DNA of 64,000 nt from Provencibacterium sp. (GTDB lineage Bacteria; Bacillota; Clostridia; Oscillospirales; Ruminococcaceae). Under the pieces are notes generated by a model. It ran no database searches and was not told the DNA's origin. It saw only the letters and a program-made list of their open reading frames with translations. The stretch lies in assembly GCA_022792175.1 (NCBI GenBank), contig JAAWAN010000028.1:62001-126000 (forward strand), written 5' to 3'. This document shows positions 26,680 through 35,496 of the stretch, one piece after another. Positions within the stretch are counted from its first letter, which is position 1. Each line of letters starts with the position of its first letter. A program made the position numbers and the translations under genes.

Positions 26680-27564
26680 ATGGTTGAAGAAAAAAGCATT
26701 TCCAGCCGGGCGTTTGATATTTTCAACATCTGCCTGCTTTCGCTTCTGGCCCTTTTGACCCTCTATCCGTTTTTGTATGTACTCTTCGCATCGGTCAGCA
26801 ATCCCACCGCTTTTATGAAGGGGGACTTCGTGCTGCTCTGGCGGCCGCTGGGCTTTCAGGTGGAAAGCTACCGGTTCGTTTTCCGCAACCGGATGATTAT
26901 GACCGGTTTCTCCAACTCGGTCTTCTATCTGTTTGCCGGTACAGCCATCAGCATGGTGCTGACCTTTCTGGGGGCCTATGTCCTCTCCCGCAGCGGCTAC
27001 CTGCTCAAAAAGCCGCTGACCATGCTCATTATGTTCACCATGTATTTCAGCGGCGGCATGGTGCCCACCTTTTTAACGGTGAAAAGCCTCGGCATGCTCG
27101 ACAGCATCTGGGCAATCCTCATCCCCTCCGCGCTGAGCACCTACAATATGATTGTTTTGCGCACGGCGTTTTCAGGGATTCCCAAAAGCCTCGAGGAATC
27201 CGCCCGCATAGACGGGGCAAACGATTTCACCATTCTCTTTCGCATCATGGCGCCGCTGAGCCTTCCCACTATCGCCGTTATCGGGCTGTTTTATGCGGTC
27301 GGGCGCTGGAATGCCTGGTTTAACGCCGTTATCTATCTGCGCGACCGGGGGCTTTATCCGCTGCAGCTGGTGCTGCGCGAAATCCTCATTACCAGCAATG
27401 CAGACTATATGGCGCAGGCCGGCTCCTCGCTCGAACTGACGGCGCTGGGCGAGCTGATTAAATATGCGACCATTATTGTGGCCACAACACCGATTCTTGT
27501 TGTCTATCCTTTCATCCAGCGGTATTTTGTAAAGGGGATGATGATTGGGGCGGTGAAAGAATAA
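26680..27564 (+). CDS. sugar ABC transporter permease (LplC/YtcP type)
   Basis: 294 residues, six helices. The start at 26680 follows AAGGGGGAG by 7 nt. LLTLYPFLYVLFASVSNP opens the first helix, and ESARIDGANDFTILFRIMAPL is the EAA loop. It ends with VYPFIQRYFVKGMMIGAVKE, the usual C-terminus of this subtype. It partners the upstream permease; the pair and lipoprotein form a typical oligosaccharide or uronate importer. Confidence 0.94.
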   Translation: MVEEKSISSRAFDIFNICLLSLLALLTLYPFLYVLFASVSNPTAFMKGDFVLLWRPLGFQVESYRFVFRNRMIMTGFSNSVFYLFAGTAISMVLTFLGAYVLSRSGYLLKKPLTMLIMFTMYFSGGMVPTFLTVKSLGMLDSIWAILIPSALSTYNMIVLRTAFSGIPKSLEESARIDGANDFTILFRIMAPLSLPTIAVIGLFYAVGRWNAWFNAVIYLRDRGLYPLQLVLREILITSNADYMAQAGSSLELTALGELIKYATIIVATTPILVVYPFIQRYFVKGMMIGAVKE

Positions 27565-27596
27565 TCTCTGAAACAAAAAGAAGGATGTGACCAGAA

Positions 27597-28796
27597 ATGG
27601 AAGACAGCAAATTCCTGCGCGCAGCAGTTGCTGGCGACCTCGCCATGCGGGATCTGGAGGAAACGATGGACGCCGCCTTTTCCGAAACGGCGCTCGCACC
27701 CATAAAGGAGTTACTGGAGAAGGCGGATCTGCGCATGCTCAACCTGGAAACCCCCATCCCGCCCGAGGGGATGGAGCATATCGAAAAAAGCGGCGCCATC
27801 CTTCATGCTGTGCCGAAAAACCTGGCCTTTTTAAAGGCGGGGGGGTTTCAGTGCGCAACGCTCGCCAATAACCATATCGGTGATTTCGGCGACGAGGGAG
27901 TGGCGAACACTCTGCGTCTGCTCGATGAATGGGGCTTTGCCCACACCGGCGCAGGGCTGAACGACCGGCAGGCGCGCGCCCCCTTTATCTTCGAGAAAAA
28001 CGGGCTGCGCCTCGGCGTGCTCGCGCGGGCGGAGACCGAGTTCGGCATTGCGGATACCGAAAAGCCGGGCGCAGCCGCCATGCTCCTCCCCCGGATGTTT
28101 GAGGACATGCGTGCGCTGCGGGAAAAGGTGGACTTTCTGCTTGTCGTTTTGCACGGCGGCAACGAATATAACCCGCTGCCGAGTCCAGATGTCAAGGAGC
28201 GCTACCGCCTCATCGCCCGCTTCGGGGCGGATGCGGTCATCGCCATGCACCCGCACTGCCCGCAGGGCTACGAGATATTCGAGGGCGTACCGATTGTTTA
28301 CAGCACCGGCAACTTCCTTTTCCACAAGTTCTTTGGCGAGGATACCGACCCGCATTCCTCCTGGTACTATGGATACCTGCCGCTGCTCACCTTTTCCCGC
28401 GGCGCACCGGTAAAGCTCGAAATCCATCCCTACCGCTTTGACCCGGACTGCCGGCAGATTACCCCATTCAAGGGGGAGGAAAAAGAAAAAATGCTGCGCT
28501 ATCTCGAGGAGATTTCCGCAGCATTTCAGGATGACGAAAGGCACCGCCGCCTCTTTCGGGGGTGGACGACCATTGCCGGCCCCGGCTATGCGAACAGCAT
28601 GAAATGGGAGGAGCGCTATCTCACCGACCCGCAGTTTGCAAAAAGGCAGGAGATGCTCGCGCTGCGCAACCTCTGGACCTGCCAGGCGCACAACGAGCTG
28701 ATGCGCGTATTATCGGTAAGCGCCAACGAGGGGCTGCTCGAGGATGCCCGCACCGCCGCCGAAGAGGTCCGGCGGCTGCAGCGCATGCCGGTCTGA
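27597..28796 (+). CDS. CapA-like metallophosphoesterase
   Basis: 399 residues of the CapA/PgsA superfamily. AVAGDLAMRD, LNLETPI, ATLANNHIGDFGDEGV, VVLHGGNEYN and AMHPHCPQGYE are the metal-site motifs in order, ending with VYSTGNFLFHKF. No signal peptide or membrane helix is present, unlike the capsule protein CapA, so this form is probably cytoplasmic. It follows the transporter genes by 32 bp and is likely in the same operon, perhaps acting on the imported compound. Confidence 0.85.
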   Translation: MEDSKFLRAAVAGDLAMRDLEETMDAAFSETALAPIKELLEKADLRMLNLETPIPPEGMEHIEKSGAILHAVPKNLAFLKAGGFQCATLANNHIGDFGDEGVANTLRLLDEWGFAHTGAGLNDRQARAPFIFEKNGLRLGVLARAETEFGIADTEKPGAAAMLLPRMFEDMRALREKVDFLLVVLHGGNEYNPLPSPDVKERYRLIARFGADAVIAMHPHCPQGYEIFEGVPIVYSTGNFLFHKFFGEDTDPHSSWYYGYLPLLTFSRGAPVKLEIHPYRFDPDCRQITPFKGEEKEKMLRYLEEISAAFQDDERHRRLFRGWTTIAGPGYANSMKWEERYLTDPQFAKRQEMLALRNLWTCQAHNELMRVLSVSANEGLLEDARTAAEEVRRLQRMPV

Positions 28797-28827
28797 CCCT
28801 TTGTCTTCCGCTTTCACAGCGGCGGGC

Positions 28828-31095
28828 TCACTCTCCCGCCTGCCCGTTTGCCGGAAGGGTGCGCTGGGCGGCGTCATCCTGACGCAGGCTGCCCGGCGTA
28901 ACCCCTTCCTGCCTTTTGAAGGCGCGGATGAACGAGCCGGTATTTTCAAACCCCACCCGGGCGGCCGCCCGGGTGACGCTCAGATTTTCCTCCATAATCA
29001 GCTCTTTCGCCCGGTTCACCCGCACCTGGGTGATATAGTCGTGCAGCCCGATACCGGCCGTTTCTTTAAAATATTTGGAGAGATAGCTCATATTCATCGA
29101 CAGAAGGCCTGCCAGCCGCGTGACATTAAAATCATATTCTGCATAGTGCTCCTCCACGCAGCGGATAATCTCCTCCGCAAGCGGCTGCTCGCTCTCGGCG
29201 GGGGCCGGGGAAAAGCATTCCCCGGCCAGAGAAAGCAGGCTGCATAGCTGCGTATACATCTCATCGAGCGTCTGTGCGTTGCCGATGCGGCCCACCTGTT
29301 CATCCAGCGGGCGGCGAAGCTTTTCCCCCTCATCCGTACCGAGCGCCGCCTGCGCCGCCGAGGAAGCGATGCCGCACAGCATGCTGCGCGCGATATGGTA
29401 GGGCATGCGGCCGCTGACAACCTCCCGCATGCACAGCGCATGCAAAAGCGAAAGCGCCTGCTCCTGTTCCCCCGCGCGCAGCCGGCTGACAATCAGTCCG
29501 CCCTGCCGCAGCGCCTGCGTTTCCACCGAATCGGGCGCTTCCCAGCTGCGCCCGGCAAACAGGCTGCTGCTGAGCTGCTCCTCGGCGCTGCGGTAGGCCG
29601 CCCCCACCCCGGCCAGCCCATGGCAGGGCCCGCTGACAGCATACAGCGTCCGGTTGGCCTGTTCCCCTGCAAAGGCCGCTATCCGATCGCAAAGCTTCAG
29701 AAAAGAGTCCCCCTCCTCTTCGCAGGGGAGGTTAAAAAGCATAGCCGCAAAGGCCCCCATCTGTATGGCAGCCCCCCAGCCCGCACCGGCACAGAGCGCC
29801 GGCGCCTTTCGCTCCGCCTCTGAAAGCAGCGCTTCGCAAAGCGCATCATCCCCCGCCGGAATCGGGCAGAACACCGCAACGCAGAAGGAATCCGACTGCA
29901 TGCTGATGCCGAAGGCCGCGATGATGTCGCGCGTCTGCCGCACATCGGTAATGCGTCCGGAGAGGGCCGCCCGGATAAAATCGCTCTGCAGCCGGGCCTG
30001 CTGCTCCTGCCAAAGCGCCTGCAGCTCGTTGCGCTCCTCCAGAATGCTGTCAAAGGCAGCGGTCAGCTGGCTGTATTCGTTGCTCCCCGCCCGGGCGGGC
30101 GCATAGGAGCGCACCGCAAGCAGCAGGTTCTGAATCGGCTCATACTGCCTGCGGGAGAGCCGCCAGGCAAAGGCAGAGCCAAACACCAGACTGACTGCGC
30201 AGAAGAGCAGGGCCGAAAGCCGAATAGCGCGGGTCTTCTCGTTAATCGCGCGAAAGGGAATGACCGTTACATATTTCCAATCGGGGACCGAGGCGGCGCT
30301 ATAGAGCACCAGCCGCCGCTGCGTTCCCCGGCCATATTCAAACTGTCCCGAAAGGCCGGTGAGAAGAGAGACATCCAGCTCCGCCGCGCTCTGCGGCAGG
30401 TTGGAGGAAACAAGCTGGCCGTATTCGTCGAGCAGCATAACGGCGGTGGAATCGCCGAACGAAATATCCCGGAAGATATGCGCAAAGGCATCCTCCCCGA
30501 AAAGCTGAACCAGCGCCGCGCCGCTGTAGCCCCCGTTTCTGGAGGGGATAGAGGAGACCATAGCCACCCGGCTGTGCCCCTTTCCATCCCGCAGAACGCG
30601 CAGCGAACGCTGCTGCAGCCGGGTAAGCGACAAAAACCAGCTGTCATGATCCAGCTCATAGCCCTCATGAAATTCCTCCAGAGCCACCTCCGGCGTATAA
30701 AGCGAGGAGGCGGAAAGCACCCGGTCCAGATTATGCAGGTAGATATAAAAGGACTGGTCCGGCTGCAGGGTGACCGCCTGCAGGCATATTCGCTGCTTCA
30801 AAGAGACCAGCGAATAGCGATCAGCGCTGCTCATCGCAGGCTCCAGCCCGGTGCAGTAGAGCAGATCGGCATCATTTAAAAGCGAAGCGCGCATGGTATC
30901 CACCGAAAGGATGTAGCTGTCCACCAGTTTGCCTGCCTGCTGCTGCAGCATGCTGTGCAGCGTTTGATATTCATGAATAATCAGCCGCTGCGCGCCCAGC
31001 AGCAGTCCGAACCCCAGGGCCAGCGGAATCAGCAGCACCGCCAGATAGGAAAAAATCCATCTCCAGAAAACGCTTGTTTTTTCTGCCGGACGCAC
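28828..31095 (-). CDS. membrane-bound AraC-family sensor-regulator
   Basis: About 755 residues from GTG (31095), with GGGAGG about 7 nt upstream. An N-terminal helix (SYLAVLLIPLALGFGLLL) and a second near residue 290 (LSALLFCAVSLVFGSAFAW) enclose an extracytoplasmic Cache-like sensor domain. The C-terminal AraC HTH has VTRLAGLLSMNMSYLSKYF and VTRAAARVGFENTGSFIRAF. Such proteins sense extracellular sugars and activate adjacent transporters directly. It converges on the sugar ABC operon and is divergent from the esterase gene. Confidence 0.93.
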   Translation of the reverse strand: MRPAEKTSVFWRWIFSYLAVLLIPLALGFGLLLGAQRLIIHEYQTLHSMLQQQAGKLVDSYILSVDTMRASLLNDADLLYCTGLEPAMSSADRYSLVSLKQRICLQAVTLQPDQSFYIYLHNLDRVLSASSLYTPEVALEEFHEGYELDHDSWFLSLTRLQQRSLRVLRDGKGHSRVAMVSSIPSRNGGYSGAALVQLFGEDAFAHIFRDISFGDSTAVMLLDEYGQLVSSNLPQSAAELDVSLLTGLSGQFEYGRGTQRRLVLYSAASVPDWKYVTVIPFRAINEKTRAIRLSALLFCAVSLVFGSAFAWRLSRRQYEPIQNLLLAVRSYAPARAGSNEYSQLTAAFDSILEERNELQALWQEQQARLQSDFIRAALSGRITDVRQTRDIIAAFGISMQSDSFCVAVFCPIPAGDDALCEALLSEAERKAPALCAGAGWGAAIQMGAFAAMLFNLPCEEEGDSFLKLCDRIAAFAGEQANRTLYAVSGPCHGLAGVGAAYRSAEEQLSSSLFAGRSWEAPDSVETQALRQGGLIVSRLRAGEQEQALSLLHALCMREVVSGRMPYHIARSMLCGIASSAAQAALGTDEGEKLRRPLDEQVGRIGNAQTLDEMYTQLCSLLSLAGECFSPAPAESEQPLAEEIIRCVEEHYAEYDFNVTRLAGLLSMNMSYLSKYFKETAGIGLHDYITQVRVNRAKELIMEENLSVTRAAARVGFENTGSFIRAFKRQEGVTPGSLRQDDAAQRTLPANGQAGE

Positions 31096-31167
31096 AGGTA
31101 CACCTCCCACAAACTGGATAGAATCACCAAAAGAAAAACGATAATATCGGTATTATTATAGCAACCT

Positions 31168-31216
31168 ACCGGCAAAATTGCAACTATACCGGCAAAATTG
31201 CAACTATACCGGCCGA
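31168..31216. repeat. 20-bp tandem direct repeats, possible operator
   Basis: ACCGGCAAAATTGCAACTAT at 31168-31187 is repeated exactly at 31188-31207 and begins a third, diverged copy at 31208 (ACCGGCCGAATTG). They lie between the sensor-regulator and esterase starts. Confidence 0.8.
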
Positions 31217-31261
31217 ATTGCGGCTGCTGCGGCAGCCGCTGCAGAAAGGAAGACGATCTGA

Positions 31262-32362
31262 ATGAAAGTCCCCTCCTCCCTCCCCCCTGTTCTTTTGAAA
31301 GAAACCTCCTCTGAGACCTGGGAAAACAGCCGCCGCCCCGAGCTGCTCGCCCTTTTGCGGGATGAGGTTTACGGGGCCGCCCCCCTTCGCGGCTTTAGCA
31401 CCCGCTTCTCCCTGAGTGAAGAAACGAAGGACGCCATGCACACCAAAATAGACTGCCGCGCCTATACGGTGACGGTGAGCGCCCCGCTGGGGGAATACCG
31501 CTTCCCCTTTTATCTCTATCTGCCGCAGCAGAGAAAAGGGCCGCTGCCCGTGCTGCTGCTCATCAACAACCGGGAGCGCGGCCTGATTGACCCGAAAAGC
31601 AGCCGGACAGATGGCTTTTTCCCCGTTGCCGAGCTCACCGCCCGCGGCTTCGCAGCCGCCGCCCTGCTGACCAAAGATGTGGACACCGACCAGGATGACG
31701 GGTTCCAAAACGGCATTGTGCGCATCTTTGAAAGCGACCTCTCCCACCGCGCCCCGAACGCCTGGGGCACGATTGCCGCCTGGGCATTTGGCGCCAGCCG
31801 GGTGATGGACTGCCTTTCGCAGCTGCCCGAGCTCGACCCCGCCCGCATTTCGGCAGTGGGGCATTCGCGGGGCGGAAAAACCGCCCTCTGGTGCGCGGCG
31901 AACGACCGGCGCTTTTACAGCGCCTATTCCAGCTGCTCCGGCTGCACCGGCGCGGCCATCACCCGGGGAAAGCAGGGGGAGCGGGTGGCCGATATCAACC
32001 GCGCCTTCCCCTACTGGTTCTGTCAGAACTATAAAAACTGGAACGGCCGGGAGGAGGAGATGCCCTTCGACCAGCAGATGCTGCTCGCCCTTATCGCCCC
32101 CCGCCCGCTCTATGTGGGCAGCGCCACCGAGGATCTCTGGGCCGACCCGCAGGCGGAATTTTTAAGCGCCTGCCTGGCGGGCGAAGCTTACCGGCTCTAT
32201 GGGGAGAAGGGGCTGGCCGGGGAATTCCCTGCCCCCGAAACGCCGCTGCATGGCGGGCGCATCGGCTACCACCTGCGCACCGGCGAGCACAACCTGACTG
32301 CCTATGACTGGCAGCGGTATATCGATTTTCTGCAGGGCCAGCCGGATTTTGCAGTCAAATAG
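31262..32362 (+). CDS. glucuronoyl-esterase-like alpha/beta hydrolase (CE15-like)
   Basis: 366 residues. The nucleophile elbow is GHSRGGK with S202; CE15 enzymes have G-C-S-R-x-G-K there. NAWGTIAAWAFGASRVMDCL and ALIAPRPLYVGSATEDLWAD (acid residue) with TGEHNLTAYDW (histidine) fit the rest of the triad. It should cleave ester links to glucuronic acid in plant xylan, or related acyl esters. No clear signal peptide is seen, so it may act on imported fragments. GAAAGGAAG precedes the ATG. Confidence 0.8.
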   Translation: MKVPSSLPPVLLKETSSETWENSRRPELLALLRDEVYGAAPLRGFSTRFSLSEETKDAMHTKIDCRAYTVTVSAPLGEYRFPFYLYLPQQRKGPLPVLLLINNRERGLIDPKSSRTDGFFPVAELTARGFAAAALLTKDVDTDQDDGFQNGIVRIFESDLSHRAPNAWGTIAAWAFGASRVMDCLSQLPELDPARISAVGHSRGGKTALWCAANDRRFYSAYSSCSGCTGAAITRGKQGERVADINRAFPYWFCQNYKNWNGREEEMPFDQQMLLALIAPRPLYVGSATEDLWADPQAEFLSACLAGEAYRLYGEKGLAGEFPAPETPLHGGRIGYHLRTGEHNLTAYDWQRYIDFLQGQPDFAVK

Positions 32363-32453
32363 CCCTCTTAAGCAAAAGGGCTGTCTCTTTCAGGGCAGCT
32401 ACTCACAAGGCAGTATCTACCGACCATTGGAAAAAGGGTCAGTACAGCATATG

Positions 32454-32494
32454 AAAAGGATGGGGAAAAGCGATTGCTTTTTCCCCATCCTTTT
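32454..32494. terminator. hairpin between convergent genes
   Basis: AAAAGGATGGGGAAAAGC (32454-32471) pairs with GCTTTTTCCCCATCCTTTT (32476-32494) with a one-base bulge. It lies between the esterase (plus) and heparinase-like gene (minus) and can serve both. Confidence 0.8.
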
Positions 32495-32524
32495 CTGCTG
32501 AAATGCTGAAACAGCAGGCGCGCC

Positions 32525-32544
32525 CTTCTGAAAAACGGCTTTTG
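32525..32544. repeat. dispersed repeat, partial copy D
   Basis: CTTCTGAAAAACGGCTTTTG is identical over 20 nt to positions 8596-8615 in copy A and also follows a hairpin. The Pst-like tail of the full repeat is missing. Confidence 0.65.
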
Positions 32545-32546
32545 TT

Positions 32547-34328
32547 TTACTGGAAGCAGAGCTCCAGCGTCTGCTCCTTTTGGGGCCGGCCCTCCAGATG
32601 CAGCAGATAGGCGGTCTGTTCGATTCCCCTGTGGTCCGGGTAGCGTTCCTCGAGCAGGGAAGGCGTCAGTTCCTGCGGGAAATGCAGCCGCAGCTCTACC
32701 CCCTCCCGGGAGAAGACTGCGCAGCCCTCCTGCAGCCGGATGGGCGAGCGGGAAACAAACGCCTCGGTGACCTTCTCCGGTTCGCTGAAGGAAAAGCGGT
32801 CCCGGATTTTTAAACATCCCGCTGCCCGCTCATGACAGATTTCTCTCTGAAAGCTCTGCAGCGTTTTTAAAGGATAGCAGCCGGAGAGCTCCATCGAAAG
32901 CCGGTCGGTTTCGCCGAGCGCCGCCGTTACCTCGCGGGCCGCGGCCTGCCGCCCCTCCTGCTGGAGGGCACCGCCTATCACCGGCAGGTTGTGGCTGCGC
33001 GAGGAGTTAACAAACACGCTGTAGCGCTGCGGCCCGAAATACTGCGCATTATACAGCCCCGCGCCCAGATCGCAAAGCATCGGTACCCCTTCTTTGAGCA
33101 GCAGGAAGGAGCCGCAGTCGTTGTGGTTGTGGCTTTCCGCATTGTGTCCGGCCTTGGCCGCCAGCTGCAGCTTTTCCGTGCGGGAGATAAGCCATTGGGT
33201 GTCCGGCATCCATGCCGCGCTCTCTTTCGGCAGGCCAAAGCAGGCCTGCGGGTCATACCAGAGAAGATCACGCAGCGCCAGGCAGTAGCGGAAGCAGTGG
33301 TCATGAAGCAGGTCGTCCGCATACTGCTTATCCGGAATGGCCGCATCCGGGAAGCGATTCTGCAGGTAGCAGGAGAGGCCCATCCGATAGCCGGAGTGAG
33401 AGTTGCCATCCGAAAAGCTGATGGTGTGCGGACCAGCCAGATAGAAGACCGCCTGGCCCTTTGCAATCGCCGCCGGCTTCGCTTCCGCAAGCAGGTCAAT
33501 TTCGCCCCCTGTCCGCTTGCAGAGCAGGTCGGCAAAGCAGACGAAGAAGCCGAAGCCATAGTTCCAGTAGCTGACCCCCTCCTCGCAGATGCCATCCTCC
33601 CTGAAGGAATCGAGATAGACGCGCATGCACCCGAGGCAGCGGTGGAGTATTGAAGCGAGCGCATACCGGTCCTTCAGGCGGTAGAGGGCCGCGCCGCCAA
33701 TCGCCCCGCCGCAGACGGCTGCCCAGTTGTTTTTCATCGCTTCAAATTTAAAGGCCGTGCGCCCATCGAAAAAGGGCGCAAAAATACGCCTCTCCAGCTG
33801 CAGCTGCGCCTGGCTCACTACATCGGGGGCCAGACGGTCTTCACAGAGCGCCAGCACCTCGGCAATGGCAAAGCCGGTTTCCGCGGAAAACAGATCCAGG
33901 TGAGTGGCAAACTCATTAAAAGGCAGGACCTTATCCTGCATTCCGGTGAGGTGCGGCGGAATGCACCAGAACGGCTCGGAACAGATGAGCCAGAGGATAT
34001 CTTCCGTTTCATGCAGCCACTGCACATTTTCCGGCTCCAGCCAGCAGAGCAGAGAAAAAACCAGCAGCCGGCCCCGGCGCTCAAAATAGGCATCCTCAAA
34101 ATGAATGCGGTCGCCATCCTCCCAATAGCGCCTGAAAAGCTGATAGCTCAACTGCGGCGCGGGCTTCTGCAGATATTCCTGCGCCCGCTGCCGGATAAGC
34201 TGCAGCTGTCCCTCAATCCAGGGATCGCTTTTGTGCCCGGCAAAGCGCGCACACTCCTCTCCGATAAGCGGCTTCCCCTCTTCTTTGAGCGCCCTGTAAA
34301 GCTGCTCCTTGCTTCCAAACAAAAACAT
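32547..34328 (-). CDS. heparinase II/III-family polysaccharide lyase-like protein
   Basis: 593 residues from an ATG at 34328. The N-terminal half is an alpha/alpha toroid with the EEGVSYWNYGFGFFVCFADL pattern. GHNAESHNHNDCGSFLL opens the heparinase II/III-like beta-sandwich domain; its histidines bind metal and act in catalysis. It should cleave uronic-acid-containing glycans by beta-elimination. No signal peptide is seen, so it probably acts on imported oligosaccharides. With the esterase and the ABC transporter it fits a uronate-glycan locus. Confidence 0.88.
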   Translation of the reverse strand: MFLFGSKEQLYRALKEEGKPLIGEECARFAGHKSDPWIEGQLQLIRQRAQEYLQKPAPQLSYQLFRRYWEDGDRIHFEDAYFERRGRLLVFSLLCWLEPENVQWLHETEDILWLICSEPFWCIPPHLTGMQDKVLPFNEFATHLDLFSAETGFAIAEVLALCEDRLAPDVVSQAQLQLERRIFAPFFDGRTAFKFEAMKNNWAAVCGGAIGGAALYRLKDRYALASILHRCLGCMRVYLDSFREDGICEEGVSYWNYGFGFFVCFADLLCKRTGGEIDLLAEAKPAAIAKGQAVFYLAGPHTISFSDGNSHSGYRMGLSCYLQNRFPDAAIPDKQYADDLLHDHCFRYCLALRDLLWYDPQACFGLPKESAAWMPDTQWLISRTEKLQLAAKAGHNAESHNHNDCGSFLLLKEGVPMLCDLGAGLYNAQYFGPQRYSVFVNSSRSHNLPVIGGALQQEGRQAAAREVTAALGETDRLSMELSGCYPLKTLQSFQREICHERAAGCLKIRDRFSFSEPEKVTEAFVSRSPIRLQEGCAVFSREGVELRLHFPQELTPSLLEERYPDHRGIEQTAYLLHLEGRPQKEQTLELCFQ

Positions 34329-34534
34329 TTTTGTCAACCACCTTTCCCGAATATCCGCGCCCGGTAAACACAGGGCTTTATAATGGGATATATCAGCACT
34401 CACAGAATACACCATCTTCCCCGTCCCGTCAATGGGAGCGAAGTGCAAAACAGGCTGGCCTTCAGAAAAATACCTACATCTGTTCTATAAAGGCACATAA
34501 AACCGGCTATTTTAGAAAAAAATCTGCTTTCCTC

Positions 34535-34563
34535 TTTACAGAATTACTTTAGTGTGATAATAT
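34535..34563 (+). promoter_or_regulatory. promoter of amino acid ABC operon
   Basis: -35 TTTACA (34535-34540) and -10 TAATAT (34558-34563) with a 17-bp spacer; the predicted start near 34570 gives a leader of about 40 nt. Confidence 0.8.
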
Positions 34564-34609
34564 GCAAAAGTAAAACGCAGCCCTGCTGAAAAACCGGGAG
34601 GAATCGAAT

Positions 34610-35407
34610 ATGAAAAAGAAACTGCTTGCGCTTGCCCTCATGCTGGGCCTTACCGCCTCTTTGTGCGCCTGTGCCGCCAAAAACGAACCAGCCAGGGATG
34701 GCAGCGATGCCGCCTATGTCAGGCAAAAGGGAACGCTAATCGTTGGCATCACCGACTTTGCGCCGATGGACTACCAGAATGAGAGCGGCGAATGGATCGG
34801 CTTTGATGCCGACATGGCCAAGGCGTTTGCCGAGTCGCTGGGCGTTAAGGCGGAGTTTATCGAAATCACCTGGGACAATAAGATTATGGAGCTGGATGCC
34901 AAAGCGATTGACTGCGTCTGGAACGGCATGACCCTGACCGAAGAGGTCACCACCGCGATGGCCACCTCCGAGCCCTACTGCCTCAACGGGCAGGTGGTCG
35001 TGCTCCCTGCCGATAAGGCGGACGATTATCAGGATGCGGAGAGTCTCGGAACGCTGCGCTTCGCCGCTGAAAACGGTTCGGCTGGCGCGGCACAGCTTGA
35101 GGAGCTGGGACTCGAATATGTCGCCAAAACCACCCAGGCGGATGCGCTGCTGGAGGTCGCCTCCGGCGCTTCAGATGCCTGCGTCATCGATCTTCTGATG
35201 GCGGGCGCCATGATTGGCGAGGGCACCAGCTATCCGGATCTGACCTACACGGTGCAGCTGAGCAGCGAGGAGTATGGCGTCGGATTCCGCAAGGGCTCCG
35301 ATCTGGCGGAGGCGCTGAACGCCTTCTGGAAAACGGCCTATAACGAAGGAACCGTTCTGAAAACCGCGACTACATACGGCGTTCAGGAATCGATCATCAA
35401 AAAATAG
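34610..35407 (+). CDS. polar amino acid ABC transporter substrate-binding lipoprotein
   Basis: 265 residues. Lipobox SLCAC with cysteine near residue 21, then a short linker. GTLIVGITDFAPMDYQ, GEWIGFDADMAKAFAESLGV and DCVWNGMTLTEE are the family-3 solute-binding signatures. It binds an amino acid such as cystine, glutamine or a basic amino acid. The first gene of a three-gene ABC operon. A GGAGGAATCG ribosome site lies upstream. Confidence 0.95.
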   Translation: MKKKLLALALMLGLTASLCACAAKNEPARDGSDAAYVRQKGTLIVGITDFAPMDYQNESGEWIGFDADMAKAFAESLGVKAEFIEITWDNKIMELDAKAIDCVWNGMTLTEEVTTAMATSEPYCLNGQVVVLPADKADDYQDAESLGTLRFAAENGSAGAAQLEELGLEYVAKTTQADALLEVASGASDACVIDLLMAGAMIGEGTSYPDLTYTVQLSSEEYGVGFRKGSDLAEALNAFWKTAYNEGTVLKTATTYGVQESIIKK

Positions 35408-35442
35408 CCGCCAAAAAGCCGGATGAATAAACCGCTGTTTTT

Positions 35443-35479
35443 CGGGGCAGGGAGCCGCCTTCGGCCCTGCCCCGGCTTT
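35443..35479 (+). terminator. attenuating hairpin in ABC operon
   Basis: CGGGGCAGGG (35443-35452) pairs with CCCTGCCCCG (35465-35474), followed by GCTTTTT. Lying between the binding protein and permease genes, it probably reduces downstream transcription. Confidence 0.75.
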
Positions 35480-35496
35480 TTAAGGGAGGAAAGGCC

